A DNA stretch of 64,000 nt from assembly GCA_016859345.1 (NCBI GenBank), contig CM029120.1, forward strand, positions 9,482,501-9,546,500, read 5' to 3'. A program made the position numbers and the translations under genes. The stretch is from Istiophorus platypterus (taxonomy: Eukaryota; Chordata; Actinopteri; Istiophoriformes; Istiophoridae). This document shows, one piece after another, positions 1 through 14,197 of this stretch. How positions within the stretch are numbered: position 1 is the first letter of the stretch; each line of letters opens with the position of its first letter. The notes under the pieces were generated by a model. It worked only from the letters and a program-made list of their open reading frames with translations. It was not told where the DNA came from and did no database searches.

Positions 1-3000
1 TCCAGAGTCTTAATTACGTTCGTCGCACACGGGACAGACTGTGAAGCCATCTTTCTGGGACTATATTCATCACCTGCTGCTTTGACTATCAGCAACTGGA
101 AGCTCTGAATTAAGATGTACAAGAGAAGGAATCTAAACTAGGCCTACCTGTCAATAAGGTTTGTCAATGTATGTTTTTAGCTGTATGAATTTAATTCCAA
201 ATGAAAGGTGATGTGGTCTAATTTGTTTGCTTGGATGTCATGCTACTAAAAAGTGAATAGCATGTAGATAATAAAGTTTATTTCAGTGAATGTGTGTGTA
301 ACAGTGGAACAATTTGACTGCCAGATTGCAGGTCTGCCCAACTTTTAGACTACTCAGCAGGTCAGTTTCTTTTCCAAGGAACCCAAATGGTGCAGATATG
401 AAAGCTGCTCGACCTGGAAATGACACACAAGCATACAGATTTAAAAACAAAACAAGCAAAACAAACAAAAACAGGTCGACGACCACAACTAGACCCCTTG
501 GGCCGAGTACTTAACTCTCCAGCTGAAAATCACTTTTAAAGAGCACTGTAAACACACGAGGCTGCCAAAAAACCTTACACTTTCCAAAAATGAACTCTCA
601 TTCTTCATCCAAAATTGAGTCATTAGCTGTATAGAGTACAGATCATTATGCTAATGCCACTTAAGTTGTTTAGGAATACATCTATTTATGGCTGACTTTT
701 GGTTGGAGAAAGAAGTGAAGTTTCTGTGTTTGATATTTCTGTGAGATTTCTGGCACACTCATTGAAAAATGGAAGCTTAAGTTCCCTAAGGGTCTGCACG
801 GAAATTATTGGGGTGGGAAGGTGGCTGAACATTGTGTTTCACTTTTTTTCTCTGAATTTTACCTCCACCCATTGAACCTTCTGTTTCACTGTTTAAAAAA
901 AACAAGACCCCCTTTATTCTACATAGAGAAATTTGGTTTTATGAGCAAAGTAATATATTAACTAAGCTTTAAAGTGGCGATTATTATGTTAACAAGTTGC
1001 TGGTGACCCCCTGAGGAGTTGGTGGAGGCCAAAATAGAGCTAAAGGAAAGTGAGACTTCTATTCATCAAATGGCCACACATGCAATTTCAAATGAATAAA
1101 AATGTTGCCCCATATCAGCTGTATGTGTAAATAAGCAGCTGCCTGCCACTGTTGGTTCACCATATCAACTTAAAGAGTGATGACATGTCAATGTTGCCCA
1201 CATCTTAAGTGTTGTGGCCTCAGTTTGACAATTGCGGAAGAACGGACGACAGTGTGTGAGTTGAAATAGGACTTCAACAGATGTGCATGCACAACTTTTC
1301 ATTTAGATAACGCTGTAAACCATAAACAGCCATATCCTGGCACCATTTTTTTGAAGTTAATTTTTTGACATAAGTTTATATAATAAATGTCATCAGGGAA
1401 AAGGCTAATGGTTAAATTAAAATGTCAATATGCAGAGAGAAAAAACACCCCTCCCTGTTCCCCTCAAATAGTCACCCATCAATAATTTACAAATATTTTT
1501 AATAATATAATTGACTTCTTAGGGAAAGGCAAATAAATTATTTTTTTGGAGCAAAGATATTTATTCTGAGAGTGTCAGTTATGTACTAAATCAAAACATA
1601 TTCTAGCTCCATGAAAATATCCGTTCAAACAAACTGTTTTGAGCACGGAAACAGCCCAACAGTGAACAATATTAGGCCTGTAGACATGACTGTGACTCTG
1701 TAGAAATGAATCTGATTCTGTAAAAATGACTTTGACTCTCTGTAAGATAGAGTTTGATGTATGTGGCCCATGCTTCCATGGAGCAGGGCAGGGTGGGTGT
1801 CTGTGGTCACTGTCTCTGCACTGTGTGTCTCCAGTGGGCAAAGCTACACATTTCTCCCAGTGGCATTCTGCCAAAACCCAAGGTAGCACGTCCTGAAAAT
1901 GAGAGTGTTGCCTTAGAAGTTAAAAAAAGACATGTTTTGATCATCCTCTTTGGCTATTTATTCCCATACTTGTTCAGCTCTATCTACAAAATTAGTATCG
2001 CTGGGGAAAGTGGGAATTAAAGTTCAATCATTTTAGGTTTTCTGCTACCTTACCATTATTGCTACCAAAAGGGTTGCAAATTAAGATTCTCCTTTTCTTT
2101 CACCAACCGCTAAAAGACTGAAAAATGCGTCATAAGGGACATGATACAGTAATTTGTGGCTTTGACTATAAATATGATGCACGATGCACAGCGAAGCATT
2201 ATATATTAATTTTTCCCATGGCTTTATTTAGTGAGGTACCTGCTGCAGTTCTCATAATCCTGAGTCAGTTTTTTTTCCTTCTAAAGTCGTTGCCAAAGTG
2301 TGAAACATATATCCTCATATAACTTGCTCAGCAAATTCACTTCATGGTACTAAATATTAAAAACCATATATTTTAATCATTGTGCTCTGATAACATTATC
2401 TCCCTCCTGTTATATATTTGCAGAAACAACCATTTAAAAGAGAATCTCTTTATCTTCTCTAATCTTAAAAGTCAATATGTAGAAAAGCACTGAAGGTGGT
2501 GACCCTAGGTGACCTCATATATTCACTTCGGTAACAGGTCATCAGTTCATCAATTCAAAATCAAAGTTATAGGCAGTTCTCATAAAATAAGGAAATGACA
2601 TGAATTCAAAAACTGATAAAACAACATTACGTGTGTCCTTTGATCTGTTAAGTAGCGACCCCAAACTGAAGATTTACCCATTTCTATAACATACTGCATA
2701 GACAAAGAGGTCCTATATATGTCATAACTGCTTCCTTCACATTTCACACAAAACCATGTTGACATGTAAACAATTGCGTCTTACAGTCCAGACAGCAGAC
2801 ATTTTTCAATTAAATTTAGAAAAGGACAAGAAGAAAATGTTCTTGTTTTCCCTCCTTGTGTTGATTTTGTGGCAGAATGTATATTTATAATGGGAGACCA
2901 ATGTCTGGATACCCACCGTGCTTTCCTCCATTTTGCATCCAATCGAATCGCCCTCATGTGTAAAAGGACCATCTGGCCAGGACCCCAGAGCCCCCCGGGG

Positions 3001-5107
3001 CAACCTGCAGGGATCCCGAGTCCAACTCATGCACTGAACGCCAGACTGCAAGAGTGTTACGTTCTTGTCAAAAGAACTGCTGATTTCAGTTTATTTAACT
3101 CAATGAGAAAGACGTTTTGATGCATCAGATTAGAAATGTTTGGTTTTTTTTTTTTAAATAATCATAAAAAAATCACCAACTATTTTTTTTTTGTTTTTTT
3201 TAGGAGTCTTCATTTAGGCAGCAGAAGGTGTATTTGCACTTGTGTCTGCTTATTTTTACCTTTTGGTTACTTAAGGCTGTTGGTCAACATCAAAGATGAG
3301 AAAAACATTTTTGAGGCGCAGCACAACCTCAAACGTCAAAAACAACTTAAGTTCCCTGAGGATTTCCGAGAGAGGAGAGGAATGGACATAAAGTCGGCTC
3401 CAAGGTCCACCCAGTCCTCACTGGTCATCAGGCACAGCCCAAGGCTCAGCCAGTCACAGAGAAGCAGCCCTCACGGTCAGTCCATATAAACTGTGAGAGG
3501 CTCCCTTCACATCTCAAAACAAGAAAAAATGGAGTTGAGGCTGTATGGCCTTCTTTTGCACTGATACTCTCAGCTGTTTATCCAGGAGTGTTTACAGTGA
3601 CTAAACAGAAGATTGAAATTAAATGCATAGATTATCAAAATTACAAGGAGCCAATATGGGGGAATGGACATGGCAACTTTCCTTCAACCACATTAAAGAA
3701 AAAAGCCAGGACTACAGTTTTCTTGAGGTTTTCTGGCATATGAAACAGTTTATCTGTGTGACTCAGAGGCTAAATTTATACACTCAAAGTGAGAAATATT
3801 GAATCAAGTGCTGCCTTCTTGTAGCCCCTAATCCTAGTTACACTCGCAAAAGGCTTCCTAAAAACCCACACTGAAACAATAAAAGAACAAAACTCTCAAT
3901 TGCCCCAGTCCCTGAGTTAGAACAATGACAAACTCCCACAAGAACCTCATTAGGATGGAAAAATAGAAGAAATCTTGGCAAGGGCATCACAAAGAGATAA
4001 TCCCTTCCAACATGCTCGTAATTCACTATTTATCTACATGGCAATTAGTCACTCACCCCAAGCCATAAACTTACAAGCAGTCCAGCCAAGTCGCTGATCC
4101 AAGCCCCTTTAGGCGTCTCCTTAATTCTCGTCTCAAAACGCATCAGGATAAAGGAACACTCGCACTTATGGTTAGCCTTAATGGCTAAATCGTGACAGAA
4201 ATAGACAAAATAAATCTCGAGTCCAGTGTCATCTGACTTAATGATATGTGTTCAAGTTTATTTACAAGCTTTCCATACCGTGCGTGTGGACAAACTGGAG
4301 ATTGTGTGCTATTATTTGGAATACACGTCTGTGATGTTCCCTAACGACACAGGGATGTTGTTGGTAACAATTGCCTCTGATTTCATGTTCCGTACAAAGC
4401 ACAGACATGGAACTTTGGTCTCTTGTAAAAGTAGTTCATAACAGAAATTATCCAAAACTCTGCACTTCCTCGACATATTTGCTTTTGATTTTCAAACCTT
4501 TAGATGTTTTTTGTTTTATCTTTGTTTTTTTTTTGGGTCACACATTCATATTAATGCACAGGTTGAAAATAAAAATTCTCTCACGTGAAACATGTTGACT
4601 TTCTATTTCCAGCTCTGTGCAGATAAATACACACAGTCAGTGGAAACCATGATGGTGGGGATGCATATATACAGCAGTGGAGGATGGTCAAAATACTTCT
4701 GGTCATCAGGGTGACCACAGGTGGTTTCCATGTAAAACACCACTGTCTGATCAGTGAATATATAGCCTTGTGTGTCCTCCACAATTCACTTTATAGCTGT
4801 TGCTTACTACAGTGTCTCTAGGAAATGGCTCAGACATGCCGCCCTGAAAAAGTGCACTACATGCTCTTTTGCATTTTGCAACCAGTTATTTACACAATGT
4901 ATTTTCTTTTTTCTAATTAAGGAATGTGTCTGGTCCAAGGTCCATGAATTAAATCCTTGTAGAGAGTCTGCGCAGATGATGCAGTCTAATGTGGAAAAAT
5001 GATCGGGTAGGAGGCAGACGCTTATCTGGCGAGAAATGAATGTGATTCTCCAGGGTGCAGACACACAGATGTGCATGAACAGGCATCAGACTGGTCTATT
5101 AGTGTCT
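1..5107. other. Left flank, no recognisable gene
   Basis: This is the 3' side of the tgfbrap1-like gene. The ORFs here are short, have no recognisable domain and lack conserved exon structure. A plus-strand AATAAA at 270-275 could be the poly(A) signal of a plus-strand gene ending at the left edge, but no coding sequence supports that. On the minus strand an AATAAA (plus-strand tttatt near 4259) is a possible distal poly(A) signal for tgfbrap1. The rest is AT-rich single-copy-looking sequence with short homopolymers. Confidence 0.6.
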
Positions 5108-8100
5108 CTACAGTGCTGAAAAGCCAGCGCAGCTGGTGTGCATCAGCTTGCCATTCAGGTTACGGGCAAACTGTGGCCCTGTGAAGCCTGTCTGACAAAC
5201 AATACACTTCTCCTCCTTGTCCAGTCTGAACTTTGTTTTTGAGGTCTGCATCTGCAGAGCGGGGAGTAAAAGGGCAACAGGGTTCAGAAAAATGAAGCTA
5301 GAATACACACAATGTTCACTGCAGTAAAAAAAACAAGAGCTATGTTATTACTCACCCAAGTGACCTTGAGTCGCATTAGCTCCGCCTGGGCCAACGCCTT
5401 CTGCAGCCTTGACATCCGCCCCTGGTGGATGGTCTCCCTGACGGATCCGACCAAGAAGTGGGAGACTAATTGAACAGACCAGGAGTCTGGCAGGAGCCGG
5501 ATGACCTTCTCTGCTTCGAAGGCCTGAAGGTTGTTGTTGAGCAGGTCCACCACAGTGCTGGTGAGTTCCTCTGACCTCAGGTAGATTCGTAGCAGGGTGA
5601 GCAGCAGGGCCTCCCTGGACTGAGTGTCACGGCCCTGGGCAGCCCTGCAGCAGTAGGCCTCTGCTGCCCTGAGGTCCCGTTCCTGGTGAACAAGCACCTG
5701 CAGAGCCTGGGAGTGTCCCCCGGTCCGACCGAGGAGAATGGCTTTCTCAGTGTGCAGGGTTGTTGACTTCACTCTCTCTGCAATGATAACAAGCCCAAGC
5801 CTTTTACAGTAATTTGTTGATGAGTATATAATGATATATGTAATGAAGCATCCACACACCATATACAGTGGAGACATCATAGAATTTGGATTCCCATAGC
5901 AGCTGTTGCAACTTTTCTCTTGTCAGCCTCAAATCTGCTTTCCCTTCCTTTTTCAGTGATTGAGTAACATATGCCAATGCCAGATGGGTGTGATGTCGCT
6001 CCTCCTGAGGGCAGATTACACCAATCATGTCTCAGTACATTAAATAAGGGAGCCAGGCTATTAGATTAGGTAGCCGTTGCTGTACCCACCTCACTGCTCA
6101 AATCATGGATTAAGAACTCAAGATACATAACCAATGCCAGCGGGTACTTCTCCAAGAAAATAAGGACGTCTTGTGTCCCCAGTTGATCATCCGGTGGACG
6201 CTTGATGAAAATCTGCACACCTACCTTTTTTAGATAAAGAAAAACGGTTGTTGGTGATTTAATAACAAATAATTGCACCATAATCAAGCCAATTTAGTTA
6301 ATATGGTGGGGTGGGTGGCATTTCAGTGTGTTTATATCTGTAACACGTATTTGTATTGTGCAACTCTGCCCTCTGCAGTCAAGTTGAGAGCATGAAAATC
6401 GAAGCGGTCACCTCTTGGTTTCTTTGCAGGGTCCAGTCTGCGAATTTCCACACAGTGTCTCTGTCTTTTAGCAGACTGAGAGTCCACACTATGTGGCCAT
6501 ATACATCCGAGCAAGAGGAGTCTTTGTGGGAGCCATCTGCAATCTTCACCCAAGTCTGGAGGAACATAACAGGCTTAACACACGATATTTCTGCATGTAG
6601 TTAGTATAAAAGTGGGGAGTTTTTGGGAATCATACCTTTATTGCATCAGTTTGCTTCCCATGGCTTTGATAGAGGGAACCTAGTGCAAAAAATCTAAGAG
6701 ATTAAAGAGACCAAACAGCACATTTCCATCAGACACTTTACAAACTGTAATAAATGTCTCAAACATGGAATTATTTGCGATAATTCCTTAAAAGCAATAA
6801 TCGGATTTGTGCACTAAGCAAAATACTCTGATTTATGAGTGTGATTGCAGGTCAGCTATGCTCCAGTAGATCATTTATTTTCACCTGCTCTGCTGCTCCA
6901 GAACAGTAACACAATGATCCAGACTGCACTCGTTTGGAAATGTCACAAGCTGCTGCAGATTTTCAGTGTCTCCCAGTTCTGCGTACAGCCTCAGGAGGGC
7001 GCAGTCTACCTCTGTAGTGCACATCACGTCTTGCCCCGTCCCCCTGACTCCTTTGAGAAAATCCCCAAGGAAGGCCAGGTAACGATGAAATGTGTCTCTG
7101 TCCTCTTGCCGGAGTACCTGGAGGTCCCTGCCTCCAGGGACTCGATCAACCTGAGACTCAAAGTCCTCGCCGAGACACGACTGCATGTCAGGGTAGAGGC
7201 GGATGATTTCTCTGGGGTCCAGCTCACATTTACTGTTCAAGTGGGTAATGAGTATTGATTTGTATTAGACTTTAGTGTGCAATTCGGCAGAAAATACAAA
7301 ATCCACATTGCATTACGACACAATTTGCTGTGATTTATTTTGTTCGTGTTGAATGTTGAGTGTCGTGTAAGGGGGTGTTACTCTCACATGAATAGATCTC
7401 TGGCTTCAGAAAAACCCTCCTGGTAAAAATGAACAAATCCAGCCAGGCAAGTGATGGCCTTCTGCAGCTCCTGTCAGTAAAAAGAAAAAAAGAAAAACAA
7501 CTTAAAAATGGGCCCCATATTTGATATGTGAGCTGAGTTAACTGAGGCAGAGGACTTTGCCACTATCCCTTAAAATCTCAAGGGCAACATTCTACATTTC
7601 AGAATATTTGAACACCACAAAACCTCATAAATAATTAAAAAACGGCTGATCAGAGTGGTCATTCTAATACGCTCACCTCTGACCTGTAACTTTAGATACG
7701 GCGCAGATCACACTAAATCTCAGACACCATCTGTTGTCCGCTGTTGCATTCATCCAACTGGAATGCACCTACAGTAGCAGTTCACAGTAATGTCGTCAGT
7801 CTACACCTCCACACGATGGTGCAATCTGCTCTACGGGGATGAACTATTAAATTCAAACACTACATTGTCCACCGGGGGTCCCAGAGCAAGCATATTATCC
7901 GCACATCAGTGGTATGTGTGAATCTACGGTATAAAAAGGTGAAATTATGAGACAAACTGGCAGAAATTGTACAAAGGGCTGAATTGAGAGAGAAAAAGGA
8001 TGGAAGTGCTGTTTAGCTAAAGTGTGCAACGTCTATAGTGTTGGCTGCTAATCAGCAAATGTTAGCATGCAAATGTGCTCAAATGAGAGTATGGTATGCC

Positions 8101-9787
8101 TAAATATCATATAGTAAGTTTATATGGTAAAACAGCTTTGGTTATTTATTCGCTGCGTCAGTTTTGTTTTTTGTTTTTTTTAAATGATTAAACAATTTTT
8201 AAAAAAAGAAAGAAAGAAATGCATCTGTGTTACCTATTTATCCGCTAAAATTTAATTTTGCAAGCTTTAAGAAGAAGACGATATCGGTTTGAGACAGATT
8301 TTAGAGCAGCGACATCTTTCATGTCTACGTATCATGACTACGAATCACATTTCACCTTGTATGACTCAAGAGGGCCGCGGCTTTGAACTCCATCCAGCAG
8401 CAATAAAGCCTCATCAACCCTCTCCTTTCCCACAAGTGCTCGAATCTGCTCCTCGAATGGCACCAGACGCAGGCTGAAAATGTCTCTCTCTGTGAACACT
8501 AACACGCCATCTGAGGGGAGATTTGATTTTGGTTTTAAGCAACACCCAGTGCAGAGGAACGGTGGGTGCAAGAGTGATCGCATGAGTCAGTGCAAACTGA
8601 GACAGACAGAGAGATGGATGACTTCATCTTTTAAACCAAAACCAAAGTTTGGCAGGTTCTCAGTCTGCAGTCTGCCCAGGATTAGGTGATGAATTGATGT
8701 TGCCTGGTTTTACCTGAGGTGGAGAGCAGGCCCTTTGCTCCGCGGAGACCCACAGTTTGTTTGCACTGCTGATCTAACATGCTGTAGACAGACAGCACTT
8801 GGGGCTGCAGGGTTAGGATGTAAGGGAAACATACTCTAGCTGCCAGCACCTCCAGAGGCCACTGCAGGGGAGGGCGCTGGCATATCCCTGTCTTCATCAC
8901 AAACATGCCTGAGGGATGAGGATGGAGAAATGATATCTTGGCCAAACAAATATCCTCTGGCTAGATGAATATATGTGGGGGAGTGATAGGAGGTGATTAA
9001 CTGTATAACTGCTTTGGAAAGGAAGCATATAACGCCACATGGAGATGACTATACTTGACAGCCTGTGGAACAACATGTACCATATAACATTTTGGCGGCT
9101 CTCACCCAAAGATTCAGGCCCATTCAGGAGGAATTCCCCTCGTCCCACTGAGGTGACAATGGCACACTGCCTGCTGTGATTGTGAGGGAAAAGCTCCTCA
9201 CTGCCCCCAGTCTCGGTGTTACAGAGGAGATACCTGTCGCAGGTAGCCACACACAGGCTGGCGCCATCTACCGCCAAGGCCACGGGATCCTGGAGCAGAG
9301 GGACCTCCTTTACAACCTCCCACCTCCCCACTCCCACCACGTGGATCTGGATCACCTTCCTGCGGCTGGAGGAGGTCACCATCTCCACGCATTCCGCCTG
9401 AGCTGGGAGCACTGGGTTGCAAACCTCAAACAAAGACACGTGCTGGATTTTCTTCAGAGCGGGAATGGGTTCTAAGGAGAACATGTTGAGGGCGGTAATG
9501 CTCCGGTCCCACAGGACCAGCAGGTGGTTGAAAATTGGGACTGCCCTCAGTTGGGCTACTGGGTTGCTTGAGCCTAGTTTTCTTGCCCTACCTTCTCTGG
9601 TTTTGCCAGGACTCAGGTCTCCATTTGTGCTGCTTGATAGGATGAGGTGCTGGACTGTTGCAGATCTGGTCCCTATGTACACATTTCTATCATAGCACTC
9701 AAGGCACTGGATGCCGGATTTGTCCTTTTCTTTTGGGGCTTCTTGCTTTTCATAGACATGTGTTTGCATGAATGCTTTAAAAGCCAT
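5108..9787 (-). CDS. tgfbrap1: TGF-beta receptor-associated protein 1 homologue (CORVET/VPS39-type subunit)
   Basis: Coding exons, 5' to 3' on the minus strand, are 9787-9106, 8908-8714, 8510-8356, 7470-7388, 7232-6885, 6693-6636, 6555-6412, 6224-6090, 6004-5860, 5777-5356 and 5251-5108. They total 2511 nt, or 836 aa, against 860 in human. All junctions keep frame with GT-AG ends. The N-terminal ~290 residues form a CNH (citron homology) domain, with family segments such as LEPIPALKK, AVDGASLCVA and YSMLDQQCKQT. A clathrin-repeat-like helical region follows (REIIRLYPD, LLRLYAELGD, KYPLALVMYLE). The C-terminal VPS39 domain ends in a zinc-finger-like CIVC...HTSCA motif. The family is known as an endosomal CORVET tethering subunit and a TGF-beta receptor/SMAD4 adaptor. 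The start is the ATG aligning with the family's short N-terminus. The neighbouring FHL gene fits the TGFBRAP1-FHL2 pairing in other vertebrates. Confidence 0.93.
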
Positions 9788-10640
9788 TGCAGCAATGTAT
9801 TAATGTTGGACTTTGGTTGTGCAAGTCACAGCAAGTGCTACTCAATATAATAGCTCACCAACTTGTAGAAATGTTCTTCAGTAGTTATACTTTTGTCACT
9901 GTGAAAAGTCCTTGCAGTAGGTATCTGCCTAAATCAAAGGCTCTTCTTCAATAAAATATGTAAAACAAGATGTCCCTACCTCTGTGCTGTCCCCCCTTCC
10001 TCTTTGATTCCACCACAACCCTGTGAAGTGTAAAGTAGTTTTCACTCCCCATGTGACTATATCCTGACAGGAAGCCTATGTCAGCATTTTACGCCGCTCA
10101 TCCTGCCATGTGAGGCCACACATTACACAACTCTTCCAGCTGCCTAACCAAAAAAAAAAAAAAAAAAACCCAACTTTTACAAGTATCAAAACATTAGGTA
10201 TGGCGAAGAAGACGGATATTTTGAGGTGCCCACAGTTACGGTCACTTGTATTCTTGGCTTGTGCCTGGACCATAGTGGTGGCTTTGGTCAGGGGATAATG
10301 GACAAGTAGACGAGCCGATCAAACCATATATGGTCGCTCAGAGTTTGTTTACAATGTGCACGAGCTGAGTGCGAAGAGGTCAGGAGGCAACAGTTGAGGT
10401 CTGTTTTATAGCGACGGTTGTCTAAAGGATGATTGACAGGGAAAATATGGTCATAAAAGATCTGGATTTTAAACCTACCATCACAGCTATTTCTGTGTTC
10501 CTGAACTTTGTCTCGTCTGGCCTCAAAAGAAACTTCATATAAAGAGACATATGCACGTCTCACCTCTGGATGGCATCATTGGAGCAAATAAGACATTCGG
10601 GTAAACAACAGCAGGACCTAAAACGACATCCATCTCAACA
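9788..10640. other. tgfbrap1 5' side and spacer before fhl
   Basis: This spacer holds the likely 5' UTR and promoter of tgfbrap1, but no confident untranslated exon or TATA box was seen. It contains a plus-strand A20-like run at 10149-10168. Nothing coding is evident. Confidence 0.4.
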
Positions 10641-10659
10641 TGATATACATAGAAAGGTC

Positions 10660-10665
10660 TTTATT
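10660..10665 (-). terminator. Poly(A) signal AATAAA of the fhl gene
   Basis: The plus strand reads tttatt, so the minus strand carries AATAAA about 480 nt after the fhl stop. The sequence between is stop-rich and carries a (TA)n run, as expected of a 3' UTR. A second AATAAA on the minus strand lies near 10840, so two ends are possible. Confidence 0.5.
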
Positions 10666-10798
10666 GGAACCTTTAGTTTGTAAAGTATTTTACACAATAG
10701 ATGCATAAATTAAGCATATTTCTTTTTGTTTCTTCAGTGTACATATTTTTTTTTTTTAATTTAGGCATTCATAACAAATGTACACTATACATAGAGTG

Positions 10799-10823
10799 TA
10801 TATATATATATATATATATATAT
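10799..10823. repeat. (TA)n microsatellite in the fhl 3' UTR
   Basis: About 12 TA units lie inside the inferred 3' UTR of the FHL gene. Confidence 0.9.
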
Positions 10824-11143
10824 CTCAAAAAGTAAGGCTTTTATTTTAGGGAAATACAGGGCTGCAACTAACAAGTACTGTCATTAACAACAATCATCAA
10901 TAATGGCGCCCTAACTGTAAAGATACATGTTTATCTTTATGGAAACATCACAGTTTTTGTGTGTCCAATGTGTTTGGGCAGTGTGAGAGAAGTAATGGTT
11001 ATTCATAACAGCAAAATAAGCATTTTAGATCCAGAGTTTGTTAATGCATCAGCCATGCTAAGAAGAAAGATTCACGAGTCCACAGTATCAGAATAGGGAC
11101 TCCTGTTGTTATTTGGACTGAGCTGCGACCCTTCACGGAAACG

Positions 11144-13984
11144 TCACTTCTCCCTGCCGCAGTCGGTGCAAAGGATGTTGTCGCGCTGGGTGAGGAAGCC
11201 GCGTCCCACCAGGGACATTGCACAATGCATGCAGGTGAAACACTCGCTGTGCCACTGCCGCTCCTCAAAGGAGATGTACTTTGCCCCTGCCAGACCTGCA
11301 TGGATCATACATAAGTCCACAGAGTTAGATAATGTGCTGGCTAATGCAGGGTCATTACCTTGATTATCTTAATATTTGTCAACAAATGGAAATAAGGCTG
11401 TCAAATATTAATAGGAGAGCAAAGTCGGTGACTCACTGGTAATGGGCTTGGTGCAGCCTACGCACTTCTTTGCATAGAGGTTGCTGAAACATTCAAGGCA
11501 GTAGGGATAGTTTTCCCTGGAGGTGAAGCGCTGACCCGACAGTTGCTTTCTACAGCCGATGCATAGGAAGCACTCACGGTGCCAGGGCTTATCCTGGTAG
11601 GTCACTCCACCTGTTGTGATGGCCTGAAGGTGAACCCAAAACACACACACAGACACAAAGAGACACGATGACATGCATCTCACTATGCATCCCTTTATTA
11701 TACAGCCACGGTGCGAATAATGTTAAAACACCAGAGTCAGGGGTATTGACTACAGCAGTCAATACATATAAAACACTCAGCTGTAACTCTACCTTCTTAC
11801 AAGCACAGCACTGGTAGGCGAACTGCTTCTCGAAGCAGGACACACAGAAGTAGCCGGTGTCTTTGGGGATGAAGGACTTGGTTCCTATTGGCTGCTGGCA
11901 GCGGTGGCACAGGAAGCAGGTCTCATGCCAGCTGTTCCCCTTGTATTCCATTTTGCGGGAACCTGGCACAAGGGATGAGAGCAGCTTAGTCAGCATATGG
12001 TACCTCCATGACAGAGACACACTGCAGCTCAAAATAGTCCTTCTTTATCCGTAGGGTGGGGACGATGCAATTTTAATAATCTTGGAGAGAATTGTGGGAC
12101 AAGAGGAGAGTGCATTACTGTCTAGTGTGTTATATATTTTGATTTATATGAGCCTCATATTTTTTCATTTTTACATTTCCACATATATAACACACTGCCA
12201 TAATTATATTACCATTTTTGTTTGGCAGTTATTATTTCTGATGAAACCGTCTCACCACACGGTCCATTTAGTTGCATCATGTAATCCGTCTCAGCAGATG
12301 CCTGTTTGTCAGATGTTCAGGTTTCTATTTTTCTGAGCATTTTTCTCATCCCTGTTTGCTTAAAAGTTGAGGTTGAAAGTTTGTTCTTGGTTTTAGAACC
12401 TGCAGCTGGCAAAACTATGTAACCTCGAGGCCTGTTCGGTAGCTGCTCTGGAGCTTTCAGTCGTCCAGCAGAGTACATTTGCTCATTTGTGATGGATTTG
12501 AGGGTGTTCAAAATCAGCCCCACTCAATCTGAAATTTAAAGGCCAACATGGATGAGAAGTTTTTAAAGTACTGAGAAAAATACAGATGTACAACTCCACG
12601 ACAACTGGACAAAGTCTGTCTGCTGAGAAAGTTAACTGGTGTTTGCAGAGTCTAGACAAGCTTTAAACCTCAAATTCAAACTTATTTTCTTTTATTACTG
12701 TTATCATCTTCATCACTGGCTAAACAAACACAGCTATTGTTTTATTGATAATATGGATTTCTTGCACACCTAAATTTACTTACTGTACACCCCAAATTTG
12801 AATGAATTGTCCAAACACCCTATAAATAAATTGAGAATGAAGACAATTAACCGATGGTGTATAAGCTGTTTGCACCTGTTGGCAGTCTGTGCAAAGCTAA
12901 CTGGTTCTAGTGGTGGGTTTATATTTACTGCACTGATGACAGACTGGTATAAATCTCCTCATATAATCCCTAGCAAAAAAGAGAATATGTCCCAGAATCA
13001 CAAACTATTCTTTTAACGATGAAAAAATTGAAATAACAAGAATAAGAAAGTGATTCAAATTTGTCACTCAGTAGCTGTTGTGATGATTCCGACTGTATCA
13101 CGCAATCTTCCTTAGCTGATAGAGTTTTCCCAGATGCCATGGAGTTGTAAAAACTCAAATTTCCATTTCTGAAATCTCGAAAGTTCAGTCGAAACAGCAG
13201 CAAAAAATAACTGAAAGCTCCAGGGTAGCTACTTATTGGACCTATAGTGAGAAAATTTTGTGAACTAACATTTCCAAGGTCAAGAATGAAAGCTCAGTGT
13301 CAATAATGCATTTTTAAAAAAGGTTATAATTACATTTATGGTGTTCAAAAAGTGTGATATGCATGATAATGTACCTGGCATGATGGTTTTCTTGCAAGTG
13401 TTACACTTGGAGGAGTAATCATGGGCATAGCATTCAGTGCAGAGCAGTAAATCATCCCTGGTGGCAAAAGCCTTTTCCGCCAGAGAGCGGCTGCACTTGG
13501 CGCACTTGAAGCACTGCTCATGCCAGTGGCGATCCTTGTAGGACAGGTCCTATAGATATTTAACACACTGTTTATTGCACCCGTGGATATTCTGCAATGT
13601 AAAATATTTAGCGAGACTGTTCGTAGTTAGAGACAGGTAGGAATAACAACAGTAGTAATTAGAATTTGATATTTTATATGGTCAACATGAATCAAAATGT
13701 GATCAAAATACATCTGATGTGTCTCAGCTTAAGATCACAATCTAAAGAAATTTAGCAATAATTCTTATTTTGCACATAGGTGACATTGAAGCCCTCTCGA
13801 GGCAACACTGGTGCTTCCTTACCTTGCAGTTACAGCCAATGGGTAAAGAGCATCCCTCACAGCAGTTAGCAAACAGGTTCTCATAGCATTTAGTGCAGTA
13901 TTGAGTGTCTTCCTTCATTATGTACTTCTTCCCCAGCAGGGAGTCTTTGCAGTAATGGCAGTCGAAATGCTCGCTGGTGGACAT
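11144..13984 (-). CDS. fhl5: Four and a half LIM domains protein (FHL5 by synteny, FHL2-like in sequence)
   Basis: Coding exons are 13984-13823, 13549-13375, 11962-11793, 11623-11437 and 11295-11144. They total 846 nt, or 281 aa, close to human FHL2 (279) and FHL5 (284). The protein has an N-terminal half LIM (CHYC...CYENLF) and then four full LIM domains with complete CxxC/HxxC zinc ligands. Exon borders fall between LIM modules, as in the family. FHL proteins bind zinc and act as scaffolds and transcription co-regulators, mainly in muscle. SLLGKKY, SRKMEYKGN, CFEKQFA and ECFLCIGCRK lean to FHL5. IGCNCK, CHRCQQPIGTKSFIPKD and QLSGQRFT match FHL2. The fut9-manea neighbourhood points to FHL5 (human 6q16), while the adjacent tgfbrap1 recalls FHL2 (2q12). 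The family is certain, and the choice of paralogue is about 65:35 in favour of fhl5. The coding start exon begins at 14003, after an AG acceptor. Confidence 0.92.
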
Positions 13985-14197
13985 TGTTGTTTGTTTTTCT
14001 TAGCTGCAAGTCAAACGAGAGCAGGATGAGCAAAATTGGACAATGAAGAAGAATAAGAGACATGAAAAATGCCCATTAGTAGCCCAAGCAATCTCTTACC
14101 CCACTCATCAACCAAGTAAAGAGGCCAAGCAATTTTTTTCCTCCGTCTTTCAATTGAATCTGAGAAAAGAGCAGTGTTGTAATAAGGAAGGCTATAC

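Noticed and set aside
3136..3489. Plus-strand ORF of 117 aa preceded by a pyrimidine-rich AG acceptor
   Set aside because: No recognisable domain, no partner exon and a T-run start. The acceptor-like context is explained by the poly-T tract.
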